From positions 399,993,889 to 400,057,888 of the forward strand of contig NC_081408.1 in NCBI RefSeq assembly GCF_030272615.1: DNA of 64,000 nt. Direction: 5' to 3'. The stretch comes from Cryptomeria japonica. Its lineage: Eukaryota > Streptophyta > Pinopsida > Cupressales > Cupressaceae. A model generated the notes under the pieces. It did no database searches. It was not told the origin of the DNA and saw only the letters and a list, made by a program, of their open reading frames with translations. Shown piece after piece: positions 23,245-34,849 of the stretch (position 1 is its first letter; each line of letters starts with the position of its first letter). The position numbers were made by a program, and so were the translations under genes.

Positions 23245-24205
23245 CTAGATTCCATCCTTTAATTTCTTTATATTCTTCGGCTTGGGTTCAATGATCAATA
23301 GAAGAAGATTAATTTTTGGAAGTGGTTGCTTCTCCTTGAGTTTGATATCTTCTAGTATCTAAGGTTATTCATTTATATGTTCTGGGAGTACTTCAACCAT
23401 AGTGGAGGTGAGTTTCTCTGTTTGAAGCTCTAAGGGAGGTTGAGCCTCCTCATTCTCTTGCTTTCGTATGTTGACTATAAGGACCTCCTTTTTACACTAC
23501 TTTGGTTGGGGAGCTACTTTCTCATAATTTGTCTTTTCAATTTCTTTAGCTACGATATCACAATCAGTATCTTCATAAGGGACTAGACTCATCAATTTTG
23601 TAACTTCATTTTGACAAGGGATGTAGGATATCTCTGAGTGTTCCTGATGATGTATCCTACACCATTGTGGGAGTAGTAAATCCTACACTTTCATGTTATC
23701 CCCTAACAAGAACATCCCTTGTTTCATTCCTACGATAAAATCCTTAGTTCTCCCCATATATTTTGTAGCATCAACTTGATGGGACTGGGGAACTAGAGGT
23801 GCAGAGAAAGTGAGAATTTCATTCACTCTATAAACTCCTGGACTTACTTCAGCATATGCTACTTCATTGGGAGCTCCATAATTCGTAACCAACTTCTTCA
23901 ACTTAGGTTCACTGTCAATCTGTATCTAGTTACTTTAACCATTCCATGGAAGCCATAAGTATGCGAAACAAGTTGAAAAGTAACCTACCAAATTCTTTGA
24001 CCAATCCCTACTAAGAATCATCCTATATACTTCCATAAAATCAACTACTTGGATGTCAATGTAATGGGATATGCGTGGATCAACACCCAACTGAATATAC
24101 ACATCGTTCAACTCCCCAATCGCATTCACCTCAGTCTTGTCTAATTGTACCACCTTGTTGTTCGCGTACACTGAGTTAAGACCAAGCTTTTGACATGTGG
24201 AAAAA
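23245..24205 (-). pseudogene. Protease region of the minus-strand element (5'-truncated)
   Basis: On the minus strand from 24205 the sequence reads FSTCQKLGLNSVYANNK, then IGELNDVYIQLGVDPRISH and MILSRDWSKNLVGYF. This is the C-terminal half of the retropepsin typical of plant gypsy pol. A further open block (23901-23683) reads AEVSPGVYRVNEIL, followed by a decayed linker. The catalytic D-x-G that should precede the STCQKLGL motif is missing, because similarity ends at about 24205-24215. No gag is visible beyond it, so the element is truncated here. Confidence 0.75.
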
Positions 24206-26172
24206 ATACTAATACATTTGGTCTAGAATTCCGACGGAGAAGGTATATTGTGACCAAATTTGATTTTTTTTGAAAAAATGCCCGAATTTATTGAAATTCC
24301 GATGGTAATTTCACATTTGGTTTTGACGGAGAAGGCATTAGCAATGAAATTTTTTTTTTTTTTTTTTTTAAAGTGCCCGCATTTGTCGAAATTTTGATGA
24401 CAACGGGCATTACTAAAAAAAAAAAAAGAGCGCAAGTCATTTGTGCATTCAATCCCACGCAGGATTTCGCATCGATCTCAACCCCTGGCAAAGATCAAAT
24501 GGCACACTGAGCATTCGAGGTAGAATCTTCACCTTCATTTCAGATTTGCATAATATTTGCATGAGGAATTTTGGATTTGCATAATATGAGGAATTGCTTG
24601 GGTAGAATATTCACCATTTGAGGTAGTTGAATCTTCACCTTCATTCATTGATTTGCATATATGAGGAATTTCTTGCATCCCACCCATTGCTTTAGCTATC
24701 CACTGCATTTCACAACTACCTGTGCTTTTCCATTCCTAGGTCAACATCATCGAAATCCTTTTAATGTTGCCCCCATACCTCAGTTGTCGATGTTCAGTCT
24801 TCCCCTTTCGCCACCATAAATTATATATGGCCCAAAGGGCAATCAACCTCTCTTTCTCTTCTCTCTCTCTCCCACCCTACCCCTACCATGGCACTAGGAC
24901 GTATACATAGCGAAGAATGAGCTAACTAGTTAAAGGATCAACCTTTCACGGGTAGCATTGATGAGTTTCCAGTTCTCATTAGAAGATAGAGTAGGAGAGG
25001 ACATTGTCAAACTATTTTTGTAGTTATCAACCACACCCCCTCTAACAGTGAGGTAGTTCCAAATAGTTACTTAAAATTTTTCATGTTTTATGTTAAGGTC
25101 TTTAGCTAGAAAACCATCTTCCTTTTCTACTATTTTTTGTCTATTGTGTTTCCTTGCATATTTACAAATGTGCGTGGAGTCATCTTGAACTAGTTCTAGG
25201 GAGGTATCTAGCAAAGGAAGCTTCATAACATTAGAGTTTGTGTTAATATGTTCCAAACATAAATGTAAATAAAAATTTGATAAATATACCTCAATTTTGA
25301 AATGCTTGGCATGAAGTTCCACACAAGCCTTAATGTTTCTAGAACATGTTAGTGTACGCTTTCATCATGGAAAAACATAATGTAATTGATCATAACTGAT
25401 GTAACAAAGTTTTATCTTTGAATGCCTTGTTCCTTGATTATAGATCTATGCTCAATTGATTTGAATTGCTTGATTGAAAAATTGGTAGATGTGGGTTGGA
25501 GTTGATAGGGGTTTGAAATGAGAAATAGACTTGTATCTATATGCAACTTGCACCTTTTCAAATTGAACTTTTGGAAAAGTCCAAATTTGGAGAGTAAATT
25601 CCTACTATTTGTGAATCCAACATTCATCTTTAAAATTTTAGGTCCAATTTCCATGAAAAAGGGTTCCCAAGACCCTAGTCCTAGAAAATTGAGCCATGAG
25701 GAACATCATGAATAAGGGAATGAACCAAATTTATGGAAACATTCTCAAACCTAAGTACAATTAGGCATAAATAAGGCACAACTACTAAAGTGAGTCCAAA
25801 CCTAGTGTATATTTATAAAGAGATACAACTTATGATGCAATATTTAGCCCCCTCTTAGCAAGAGTATAAAATTATGCTCATGTACTCTTGGGAAAATATG
25901 GAGAAACCAAATATTCTTTCACCAAGATATTGAAGAGTCAAAATGACTACAAGTTTGGAAAGGTGGTAGCTCCCAAGACTTATGATATTGTCAATCTACA
26001 ATATTGAGATAAAAGGGAAGTACAAAGTGAGTAATATGAGTAACATTGGTAGCACACATGGAGCATGCAAAACACAAAGTTATGACATTTAGAACTAGTA
26101 AGATTCATATATTCTCACTAGGAACCATATCAAAAAGACAAGGAATAGATCTAGGACTAGTAAGATCCTTAT
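24206..26172. other. Unclassified DNA between the minus gypsy element and the LARD
   Basis: No gene is supported. At 24215-24440 there is a low-complexity module with long T/A runs and related pieces AATGCCCGAATTTATTGAAA, GTGCCCGCATTTGTCGAAA and ACGGGCATTACT, plus ACGGAGAAGG twice. This resembles terminal parts of a DNA transposon, but no defined ends were found. A CT-rich stretch (24850-24885) precedes ATGGCACTAGG, which opens only a few codons. From 25000 to 26172 I see only short, unconvincing frames. Confidence 0.5.
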
Positions 26173-26177
26173 ATAGT
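26173..26177. other. Target site duplication ATAGT, left copy
   Basis: ATAGT directly precedes the TGTATACACC start of LTR B and is repeated exactly at 36009-36013 after LTR C. This defines a single insertion event. Confidence 0.92.
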
Positions 26178-27311
26178 TGTATACACCTAAAAATTGGCTA
26201 TGAGCAATTAAATAAATATTTTATATTTATTTAATATTTATTCTTCTATTAAATAGTTAATTCGAAAAGATTAATTTATTTAATTCATTTTCATATCTTT
26301 CTATTAATTAATATTTTATTAATTAATTCATTTATCTTATTCCTCTAATTAATTAAATATCTAATATTTAATTATCTTCTCCAATCAATTAAATATCCAA
26401 TATTTAATGGTTATTCTCCTATCCTATAGTCTCAAATATTAAATAATTCTCAAAATTATTTGATCCCTTTTCCAACTCACCCTCCATCTCCACTTCATCT
26501 TCCCTTTGCCAACTCATCAAGCATGTGGCTAAAGAAATTAATATTCCTTAAATATTAATTCATGATTTATCTTCAACCTCCAAAATTAATGAAATTGTAT
26601 ACATACACATATTTCATAACCATTTCCTATATTCTCTCCAACACCCCCTACATCTTAGGAAGGATTTGAGTCCACTTGTGCTCTCATGCCTAAATTTCCT
26701 CCAACTATCCCTAGATTCCCTTAGTCAGCAACCCAGTCAAGGTGAGATGAGTGACACTTGTCTTCTCCTTCCCCCTTTCTCTCAACCTTCACCTTTGCTC
26801 ACAACCATTCAAATCTGTAGATCTGATCATGACTGTTGATCTGAGCCACATCATCTTATCCTCTCAAAGTCTATAAAACCAAGAGCTTCAGTTGAGAGGG
26901 AGTTAGTCTTCAAAATAATTTTCAATCAATCATATGCATTAGTGAGTTTTTGAAGCAATTAGCAAATAGCAAATATCATTTTAGCAATTATCATTTAGCA
27001 TAATCATATAGCATAATCATGTAGCTTTGAATATCATACTATCAGTTAACTACAAGTTATCAGTCCATTCTTCATATGCCATCTTGGAAGCCAACAGTGC
27101 ATTGTCTGAGAGCACACCATCTGCAACTAGGAACAGTGGAGTTAGGACACAATGAGACATAAGCCATGAAGGTAAAATAGTGTTTTATTTTAATATTTAT
27201 TTCATGTAGTTTCATTGGTGAATTTTGGATTTCTTGTATGCATTTCCATTGTATTTTGTGAAACTAACTTATTGCAGGTAATATTCTAAGGATGAAATTC
27301 AAGCTCACACA
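26178..27311 (+). repeat. 5' LTR (LTR B) of the LARD
   Basis: It runs TGTATACACC...CTCACACA. The first 300 bp are rich in TTAATTAAATAT-type words. The TATA box TATAAAA is at 26872-26878, so transcription should start near 26900. The end block carries GAACAGTGGAGTTAGGACAC and leads into the primer-binding-like site. Confidence 0.9.
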
Positions 27312-27331
27312 TTTTGGCACCCACTGTGGGG
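27312..27331 (+). promoter_or_regulatory. Putative primer-binding site of the LARD
   Basis: TTTTGGCACCCACTGTGGGG follows the LTR end directly. It begins TGG like sites paired to the CCA end of a tRNA. I cannot name the tRNA with confidence. Confidence 0.65.
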
Positions 27332-27404
27332 CTGGACCTCACATATACCTTTAAAAATCTCGCAAAAAAAAAAATTAACATATTTTTAATGCAGATTCAC
27401 GCAT

Positions 27405-27722
27405 ATGCCAATTCTGATAGCGCTTTTGCATTATAGGTTAGCGCTTTTGCACAATAGGTTAGCGCATATGTCATGCAGGTTAGTGCTTTTGTCTGAAAAT
27501 CAGTGCTTTTGCACAATAGGTTAGCGCATATGTCATGCAGGTTAGCACTTTTGTCGAAAAATCAACACTTTTGCACAATAGGTCAGCACATATGTCATGC
27601 AGGTTAGTGCTTTTATCTAAAGATTAGCGCTTTTGTAACACAGGTTAGCGCTTTTGTAATGAAGGTTAGCGTGTGTGTAACACAGGCTAGCGCTTTTGAA
27701 CCATAGGATAGCGCATTTGACA
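27405..27722 (+). repeat. Array of about 20-bp units in the LARD leader
   Basis: About 16 degenerate units follow the pattern TTAGCGCTTTTGCACAATAGG, many containing GCGCTTTTG or GCGCATATG. A longer period is also visible, with GCATATGTCATGCAGG recurring at about 27467, 27530 and 27590. The array sits between the primer site and the rest of the leader. Confidence 0.85.
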
Positions 27723-29452
27723 AAAAGCTTGTAATCGATTTGAAATTAGGCTTGTGGAAGCCCACCTAAGGTTTTTCCACTAACTTTTTACTATTTTGTA
27801 GGTTTTTAATAGTTTTCTGCAGGTTTGGAGAAGACAATTTAGGATTTAGTGATTTCTTTCCTAGCTTTCTCAAAGTTGGTTAAAAAGAACTCATACTTCC
27901 TTTTGGGTAAAAAGAACTTCATTTTTCAATTTGGTGTTCTAAAAAGTACCTCACTTATTTTTGGGCTGTAAAAATAATCACATTTGCAAGGTAAAAAGAA
28001 CAACAAATCAAACATTTACTTTCTTGCAAAGTTAGGACATTCACACTTCAAATCTTGGGCTCTAAAAAGAATAACAATCTTTTATTTTCGCAAAGGTAAA
28101 AAGCACAATCAATCTTATATTTTGCAAGTTAAAAAGAATGATCAACTTGTCCATTCTTACAAAGCAAGTTACTTTTTGCAACGATTTTCATTTTGTTGAC
28201 CAAGATTTCGAGTTCCTAGTTTAGAAAATCATTTGCTATATGGGGCTAAAATAAACACCATTCTTGTTGGAGCAACATCTCCAAATAGGACTTAGCCAAC
28301 AAATTGCTTTGAAAAGGTTAAAAAGAACACTTGTATTCTGTGTCTTGAAAGTGGTAGGTATATGCTCTCCCCTTAATTGGGTGATCAAAAATCCAAACCC
28401 ACTCTTTTATGCTTTCTTTACTTTCAAGCAATTAAACCTTTAGAGGGTCTGCCTTCCCTAGCTGCCTTGAGGGGGCCAGTGAGAGGGGAACGACCTAAAG
28501 TGGAAACGGGCTAATACTGAGTCCTTCCAATCCACTCTAAATAAATCATGTTTGCAACGAAAGTTCAAACAACATGTGTTGATAAGTTCATACCGACACT
28601 ATGTTTCCCCATAAACCCTATGGAGCATAACTTCTATAGGCTGGGAACCTTCTGTATTCACAGAGCTGAAAGTGCCGCATGTATGGCCACATAACTAGAA
28701 GCCTTTACTAAAAACCACTTGTACTAGTTGCCAAAATCCTTCTAGTTGTTGGCGCAAGAGGTCGGACCTCTGAAGCGGCTCACACACATACGGTTCCTAG
28801 TAGAGATATAAAGTTTGCCATGAGGAGATTTCATGGAAACTGGTGCTTGGCTGCCTTGAAGAAGTGAGTGCCGAGGGTGGAGCCAGTGGGGTCAAGCATC
28901 TAAATATCCGCTTTGAATAGCGTAGCCTTGGGGGAAACTCCACGTGAGATTCAACAACTATTGTCTCAGCCTACCATAAGATTTGTACTTGCTTGTGCAT
29001 TTTATTTATTAAACATTGTGTCTTCTATGTCTGTAACATGTTCCAAATGGTCAAAAATTGAAGAAAATTATCATCTATGAGTGAGCGAAAATCCAACAAA
29101 TTGCTGAAAAAATTGATCAAAAGGGTAATACAAAGGCTTTCCAATATTTGAAACACCAGATCAAACCAAGTGATCAAGAGTATATCATCCAACTATCTCA
29201 ACAACAACAATACCTAGATAGGTATTCAAGTTAGTCAAGTCAAGTTTCCATTTCAAGAGACTTTATCCATATCATTTGACATACTTTGTCATAGGGGCCT
29301 ATCGAACTAACCCTCTATTTGACTTAATGAGCTTGAGTATCTAGAATGAAGTATCCATCAAGTCAACAACATCAACCTATCTAAACTAAAACTTTGATCA
29401 CTCATGTGATCATCCCTTGTCACTTAAAAAAGAAGAAGCTTATTCAAAGGAA
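27723..29452 (+). other. LARD leader, non-coding
   Basis: No supported gene. The first part repeats AAAAAGAAC-type words (about 27880-28330). From 28430 to 28990 the base composition is more balanced, with several possible stems (for example CCTATGGAG near 28618 facing CTATAGG near 28635). That block may be a structured leader. From 29080 onward the sequence is A-rich up to the ORF. Confidence 0.5.
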
Positions 29453-30199
29453 ATGAGTCCTAGCCTAAATCAAGATCAAGATATCATGGCTATCCAATCT
29501 AATCCCATTTTAAAATTTTGGTATTCCATCCACGATGATCCCATTTTATCTCAAGAGAAGAGTCCCATTCAACATCCACCTCCTAAGAAAGAGGATGATA
29601 TCCCTTCCATCTCCTTCACTAATCTAATTCAAAATCAAGTGGAAAACACAAACTCAAATGATCCTACTCCAAGTCAAGATCAAGAAAACTCTTCATCCTC
29701 CAAATCCATTTTAGGTCCTTTCATTCCAAAGTCAAACTCTTTATCCTCCAAATCCATTTTAGCTCCTTTCATTCCAAAGTCAAACTCTTCATCCTCCAAA
29801 TCCATTTTAGCTCCTTTCATTCCAAAGTCAAACTCTTTATCCTCCAAATCCATTTTAGGTCCTTTCATTCCAAATTCAAACTCTTCATCCTCCAAATCCA
29901 TTTTAGGTCCTTCCATTCCAAAGTCAAACTCTTCAACCTCCAAATCCATTTTAGGTCCTTTCATTCCAAATTCAATCTCTTTATCCTCCAAATCCATTTT
30001 AGGTCCTTTCATTCCAAAGTCAAACTCTTCATCCTCCAAATCTATTTTAGGTCCTTTCATTCCAAAGTCAAACTCTCTATCCCTTCCATCCATCTTGGGT
30101 CCTTACTTCCCTCCATCCACCATTCCATCACCTCAAATGATCCATAAGAAAGATCAACAAAGGCACACACCTTTGAACTTCTTTCAAAAATCTATCTAA
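29453..30199 (+). CDS. Repeat protein ORF of the LARD (249 aa, unknown function)
   Basis: ATG at 29453 (AAGGAAATGAGT) is the first in-frame Met of an open frame that could extend to 29417 only with a non-ATG start. The N-terminal 80 residues are polar. Residues about 82-209 consist of eight 16-residue repeats, typically SSKSILGPFIPKSNS, followed by a divergent ninth (SILGPYFPPS) and a basic tail. No zinc knuckle, catalytic motif, signal peptide or membrane segment is visible. The frame stays open through all eight 48-bp repeats, although any single stop in a unit would have ended it. I do not recognise the protein. It could be a remnant gag N-terminus or simply translated repeat DNA. Confidence 0.5.
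   Translation: MSPSLNQDQDIMAIQSNPILKFWYSIHDDPILSQEKSPIQHPPPKKEDDIPSISFTNLIQNQVENTNSNDPTPSQDQENSSSSKSILGPFIPKSNSLSSKSILAPFIPKSNSSSSKSILAPFIPKSNSLSSKSILGPFIPNSNSSSSKSILGPSIPKSNSSTSKSILGPFIPNSISLSSKSILGPFIPKSNSSSSKSILGPFIPKSNSLSLPSILGPYFPPSTIPSPQMIHKKDQQRHTPLNFFQKSI
29696..30079. repeat. 48-bp tandem repeat, 8 units
   Basis: Units start at 29696, 29744, 29792, 29840, 29888, 29936, 29984 and 30032 with TCCTCCAAATC(C/T)ATTTTAG. They vary at only a few positions (TTAGGT/TTAGCT, AAGTCA/AATTCA). A partial ninth unit follows. Because 48 is divisible by three, the frame is kept. Confidence 0.95.
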
Positions 30200-32880
30200 A
30201 CATATTTTCAAAACTATTCTTCCATCATTTTCTTTATCTATTTTGGGTTCTTATGTCCCAGAATTCAATTTCTTCCATATCTTCATTACTTCTTAAGTTG
30301 TGTACCAACAGTCAACTTGAATATGTTTCCATCTATTATCCAACACATCTTTTCTATCCTTCGATCCCTTTCACTCAATCCTTTGCATAAATCTATCATC
30401 TATGAAATAGGCATTTGTGTCATTTTGTTACATGCTTGTTCATGCTTGAATCTCATGTTCAATTCTTTTCCTAGATATATATTCATGATACACTTCAGAA
30501 TCCAAGTTATTCCTCTTCAATATTATCTTTTGGTTAGGATACACACTCAATCCAGAAAAGAACTACTTATCGTATCTTGGTACTGACACCTTTTGATTAC
30601 TACATCTCATACACTTAATCAATTTCTCTAAATCATTGTGATTTCTTAGTCGAAGACATGGCTAGTGAAAAATCTAAAATCTTACATCGGTGCCACTGTA
30701 ATTATTAGACCCATGTAAGTTTCATTACTTACAAGCCAATGCAATCAAAATAAGAAAAGAAAAAGACAATATCAAAAGATCCAAAGCATGATCAAGAAAA
30801 GAAATATCCAGAAAAGAAAAGAAAAGAAATAAAATATCAAATGCTTGGCTATGGGAAAATGTGAGTAACTCCATCGGGGCTATGGATGCCTGGCTGGCAA
30901 TGGAGCAATATTTGCGATATTACAACGATAACCTCATTGGAGCTATGGATTCTCTTTGGCAACGAGGCTTTATCCAGGATGCTTTTGAAGTTAGGGTAAC
31001 TCATGTAGCTAGCCATGTTGGATTCTGAAGATTACAACAATCATATGAGCCAGAATGAACCCAATTACACACACATGGTTAATCAAAGACTAAGTACCTT
31101 GATCCAGTTTGGGATTCTTCTTCCCTTTTGAGTCTACTTCCTAGTTTCTAGATATGTTTGGTTGAATTTATCAGAGGTTCTAAGTGTGGGTTGGGTCTCT
31201 ATCTTTGAAAAGTTCAGGAACATTTATTCAGGTGGTGCTAAATATTGTGACAATCTTACATATCACCTCTTTAAAAATGGATACTTCTATACTTGGGGTA
31301 AAAGTTTCATCCACTCTATTCTTCATACCACATCTCCCATTATCCTTCCTCCAGTATCCATTGCTCTATCTAAATTCATCCAGTGCTATCTACAATCTTA
31401 CTTCATGCTAATATATACCATCTATCCTAGCTATTCATTTCTTCCATCATCTATCACTATCTATGATCTTGTTTCTCTTATCCATATCCTATCTCCACCC
31501 ATATCCCCTTTTCCATCCTTGATCTTGATCAAAACTAAGGACAAAACATGATTTCAAAAAAATCTCTTGATGTGTCTCCTTATAAGCTACCCATTCATCT
31601 TCCACTCAACAATTCATCCATTCCTTGTCTTTCTATAAATTGGGGAAACCAAATACATGTTTCTTCTAATCCAAAAAGCTCAAAAAATAAAAAAATGTCC
31701 AAAAACTTAAAAAAAAAAAAAGAACAAAATGGAAAATCAAAGCATGAGCACATGGCCCATCCATCAAATCAACAATATGAAAACTATCAAAGTCTACAAT
31801 CAAACTGAATCAATCATCGATTATCAAATCTATCAAATCAAATTGAAGCAACTTAAGCTATCAAATCATTTTTTAAAATCCTATCAATCATGGTTTTCTA
31901 TCAATCACCGAGTTCAATCAAACTCTGCTAAGCTCTTGTATTAGAATCTAAATTTGTTTCTTTGAGCCAATCAAATCTATCAAATCAAACTAAATCAATC
32001 ATCAATTATCAAATCTATCAAATCAAATTGAAGCAACTTAAGCTATCAAATCATTTTTAAAACTATCAATCATGGTTTTTTATCAATCACTGAGTTTACT
32101 CAAAACTCTGCTCAACTCTTACATCAAAAACTAAATCGGTTTCTTAGAGATACTGAAGCTAATCAAAGCTATCTATCCAATCTATCAAATCTATCAAATC
32201 AAGCTAATCAGAGCTACTCAAGCTAATCAAAGCAATCAATCAATCAAGCTAATCAATCAAGCAATCAATCAATCAAGTAATCAATCAAGCTAATCAATCA
32301 AGCTAATCAATCAAGCAATCTATCAAGCAATCAAGCTAATCAAGCAATCTATCAAGAAATCAAGCTAATCAAGCAATCTATCAACCAATCAAGCTAATCA
32401 AGCAATCTATCGAGTAATCAAGCCAATCATGCAATCAAACAATCTAATCAATCAATCAAATCAATCTATCCAACAACATCAATCAATCGATCAATCAAAT
32501 CAATCAAGTCCTTGTTTCATCATACATGTGCATCAAACACATTAAATCTAATCATCAAAGTGATTTTTAGCTTTTGCACTTATCAAATACTACAATCAAA
32601 CTAATCACATGTCTTGTTAATCAATTCATCACTCGAAATGTATCAACATCAACGTGTCTTATATAGGGATAGGTACACTCAAAACTAGACAGATCGGTCT
32701 TACACAAGGTACTCACTCTTTGAAACCAGACATTCTTATCAATCATCGAACAAATCAAAACAATGACATAGATCAGTATGACTGCTGGATTCTGTTATGG
32801 GTAGTCTTATCTTTATCAATTGATGGAAGGACATGTTTCATCTCTCAAAAATCAGGAAAAATAAATCAAAATGTGCAATA
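30200..32880 (+). other. LARD interior, non-coding, with twin hairpin and TCAA-rich DNA
   Basis: No supported gene. About 30640-31030 matches the minus-strand element at 19440-18960 and includes the twin hairpin. From about 31800 to 32520 the sequence is built of ATCAAATCTATCAAATCAA and AATCAATCAAGCAATC words. One block of about 140 bp is duplicated (about 31806-31930 and 31966-32090). Frames in this part are composition artefacts. Confidence 0.6.
30869..30967 (+). other. Twin hairpin with conserved loop, copy 2 (LARD)
   Basis: Hairpin 1 (30869-30905, 37 nt) has stem CTCCAT/ATGGAG and loop GGGGCTATGGATGCCTGGCT. Hairpin 2 (30932-30967) has stem CCTC/GAGG extended by TTG/CAA with one mismatch. 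Spacer length and total length match the minus-strand copy at 19122-19020. In stem 1 a C-G pair there is T-A here, a compensatory change. Confidence 0.7.
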
Positions 32881-34849
32881 AAAACAAGTGGTTAAAACAT
32901 AGTAAACAGGCGCTATCTAAAAAGTGAGTTCTTCCATCTATGAGATCGCTTTGCACACCAATCCTATCGCATCTATCGATTCCATCTATCTTAGCTTATC
33001 CATTCCATCCTTCGCATCCATTTCTCTGAACCATTTAGCAAGAAATATGAAGCTTACCAACAATTAACAATCTTTGACATACTTGTCATAGTCACTGTCT
33101 TAGATTTTATCAACATCGATCAATCTGCATTTGTATCCCCCTATGGTTTGGATCTTGATCAATTCATATATCCATAATAAAATCTTTTTTGTTGCGACTA
33201 GGGGCAAAATCCCAATTCCTTTTGCTAAGGTGATCTCTTGAAATTTAGAAAATCCAAAAACATTCGAAAAACTTAGAAAAACAAAAAACACCTAGGATTT
33301 TGAAACAGATAACGAGCAACAAAGAAACAAAAATCCAGGCATTTCCTCAACAACTGAATCATGAAACTCAGAAAATGAAGAATCAATCAACAAGCTATAA
33401 AGGATTATCAAAGATCATTCATCTAGATGATAATATCAATTAATGACCATAAGAACATGTGAATGACATACAAGATTCAGTGTTTATATATTGATTTTAT
33501 TGCTAATCATGTACTCTATGTAACTCAAGGATGTTCATGACTAGAGGAGCTATGATGGGGCATGATTATTTTCTTTGATTGTTGTCTATGGTTTATCTCT
33601 TACTACGGTATGAACTTGTCTCAGATATATGATTAGAAAAAGATGAAGGAGGACATTCCAATTCATGCATGAAAGGAGATACTCCTTGTCTGTTCTGCAA
33701 GCAATACTCAGGTCAACTTGATTCATTATATCAATTTGCTTGTATTAACTTGCTATATCAAAATCCATGTAAGAAATACTCAGGTCATCTTGAATCTTTA
33801 TGCCAAGTTGCTTGTATTTTCTTACAACATTTTAAAGCTCAATGATGAAATCAAGCACTGTTACAAGATCGCATATGAAGAATGGCAGTAAAATTTTTAG
33901 TTAGATGATTTTAGATTATAAGAATTCAAGATTAGTTGCATTATAAGCATATCATTTCATTAATAGATCAATGATCATAAATAAAGATTGAGTATACTTG
34001 GACAAACAAAAACAATTTGCATTTAATCATTATAGGTGCATTCATTTTTTTTTAGAATCATTTTAATCATTATCCATCTCATTTAGTTGTATATAAATCA
34101 TTACATTTCATTTACATTCGCATTTGCATTTAGCTTGCATTTCATTCTTGAATGGGATCCTACAAGCTCATCTTATCCAAGGCTAAATCCATCACAAGAA
34201 TCATTGAAGCATCATCATAAGTGTATACACAATCAAACTAATGACTCATCTCTCTCATGATATTGTCAACCTAGTGCCAATCTTATATCACCCCCTCAAC
34301 CGAATCACCATCAGCATATCTACTGATCCTGCAACCTGATATCAACAAACTGTCAGTTCTTTATCGAATCAATCTTAATCCATTCTATCAATCGATCGCA
34401 TCTAATCTATCATATCATGTCCTATAAAAGATGTATCCTTCCTGAAACCAGACATTTTGATCACGTCTTATACAAGATATATCTTTCCTGAAACCAGATG
34501 CTCTTGATCATCTTTGTCTTATATAGGAGGTGTCATTCCTAAAACTAGACTATATCTAGATCTTATCAATCTCATCTTATCAATAGAAAACTAAACCATT
34601 GTGATCAAAGAACTCGCACTTTCATCAATCAAAGTTGCAGAATCAAACCTTTTCTAATCGGGACATCAATCTTGTAATCATCCAACCACTTTGCCAATCA
34701 GTTACCTTAATTGATCTCCTAAGGGGACATCATCGTACTGCAATTTATCAACCAAGGTCTCGGGCATCCTATCAAACCAATATCATCATCAAATGAAATT
34801 ATTCTTTGAATCAACGCGTCATCACACCTCGCTTCAAAGAGGGGCAAAA
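32881..34849 (+). other. LARD 3' untranslated region shared with element A, ending in polypurine tract
   Basis: The region aligns with 11270-13766 of element A (same order of anchors: CATCTATGAGATCGCTTTGC, GAAAAACTTAGAAAAAC, the CAACTTGA inverted repeats, CCTGCAACxTGATATCAAC). It ends with AAAGAGGGGCAAAA (34836-34849) directly before LTR C, the likely plus-strand primer. Two CTTATACAAGATATAT-like copies near 34430-34500 match the leader of element A. No gene. Confidence 0.8.

Noticed and set aside
24888-24920. Start of a host gene at ACCATGGCACTAGG after a CT-rich stretch
   Set aside because: The frame closes after about ten codons and no downstream exon with a domain was found.
27405-27722. 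CRISPR-like array
   Set aside because: Units are contiguous and degenerate without unique spacers, and the context is a plant retroelement leader.
29680-30093. 137-codon antisense ORF in the LARD
   Set aside because: It is the exact antisense of the 48-bp repeats and inherits openness from them. The sense frame extends beyond the repeats on both sides.
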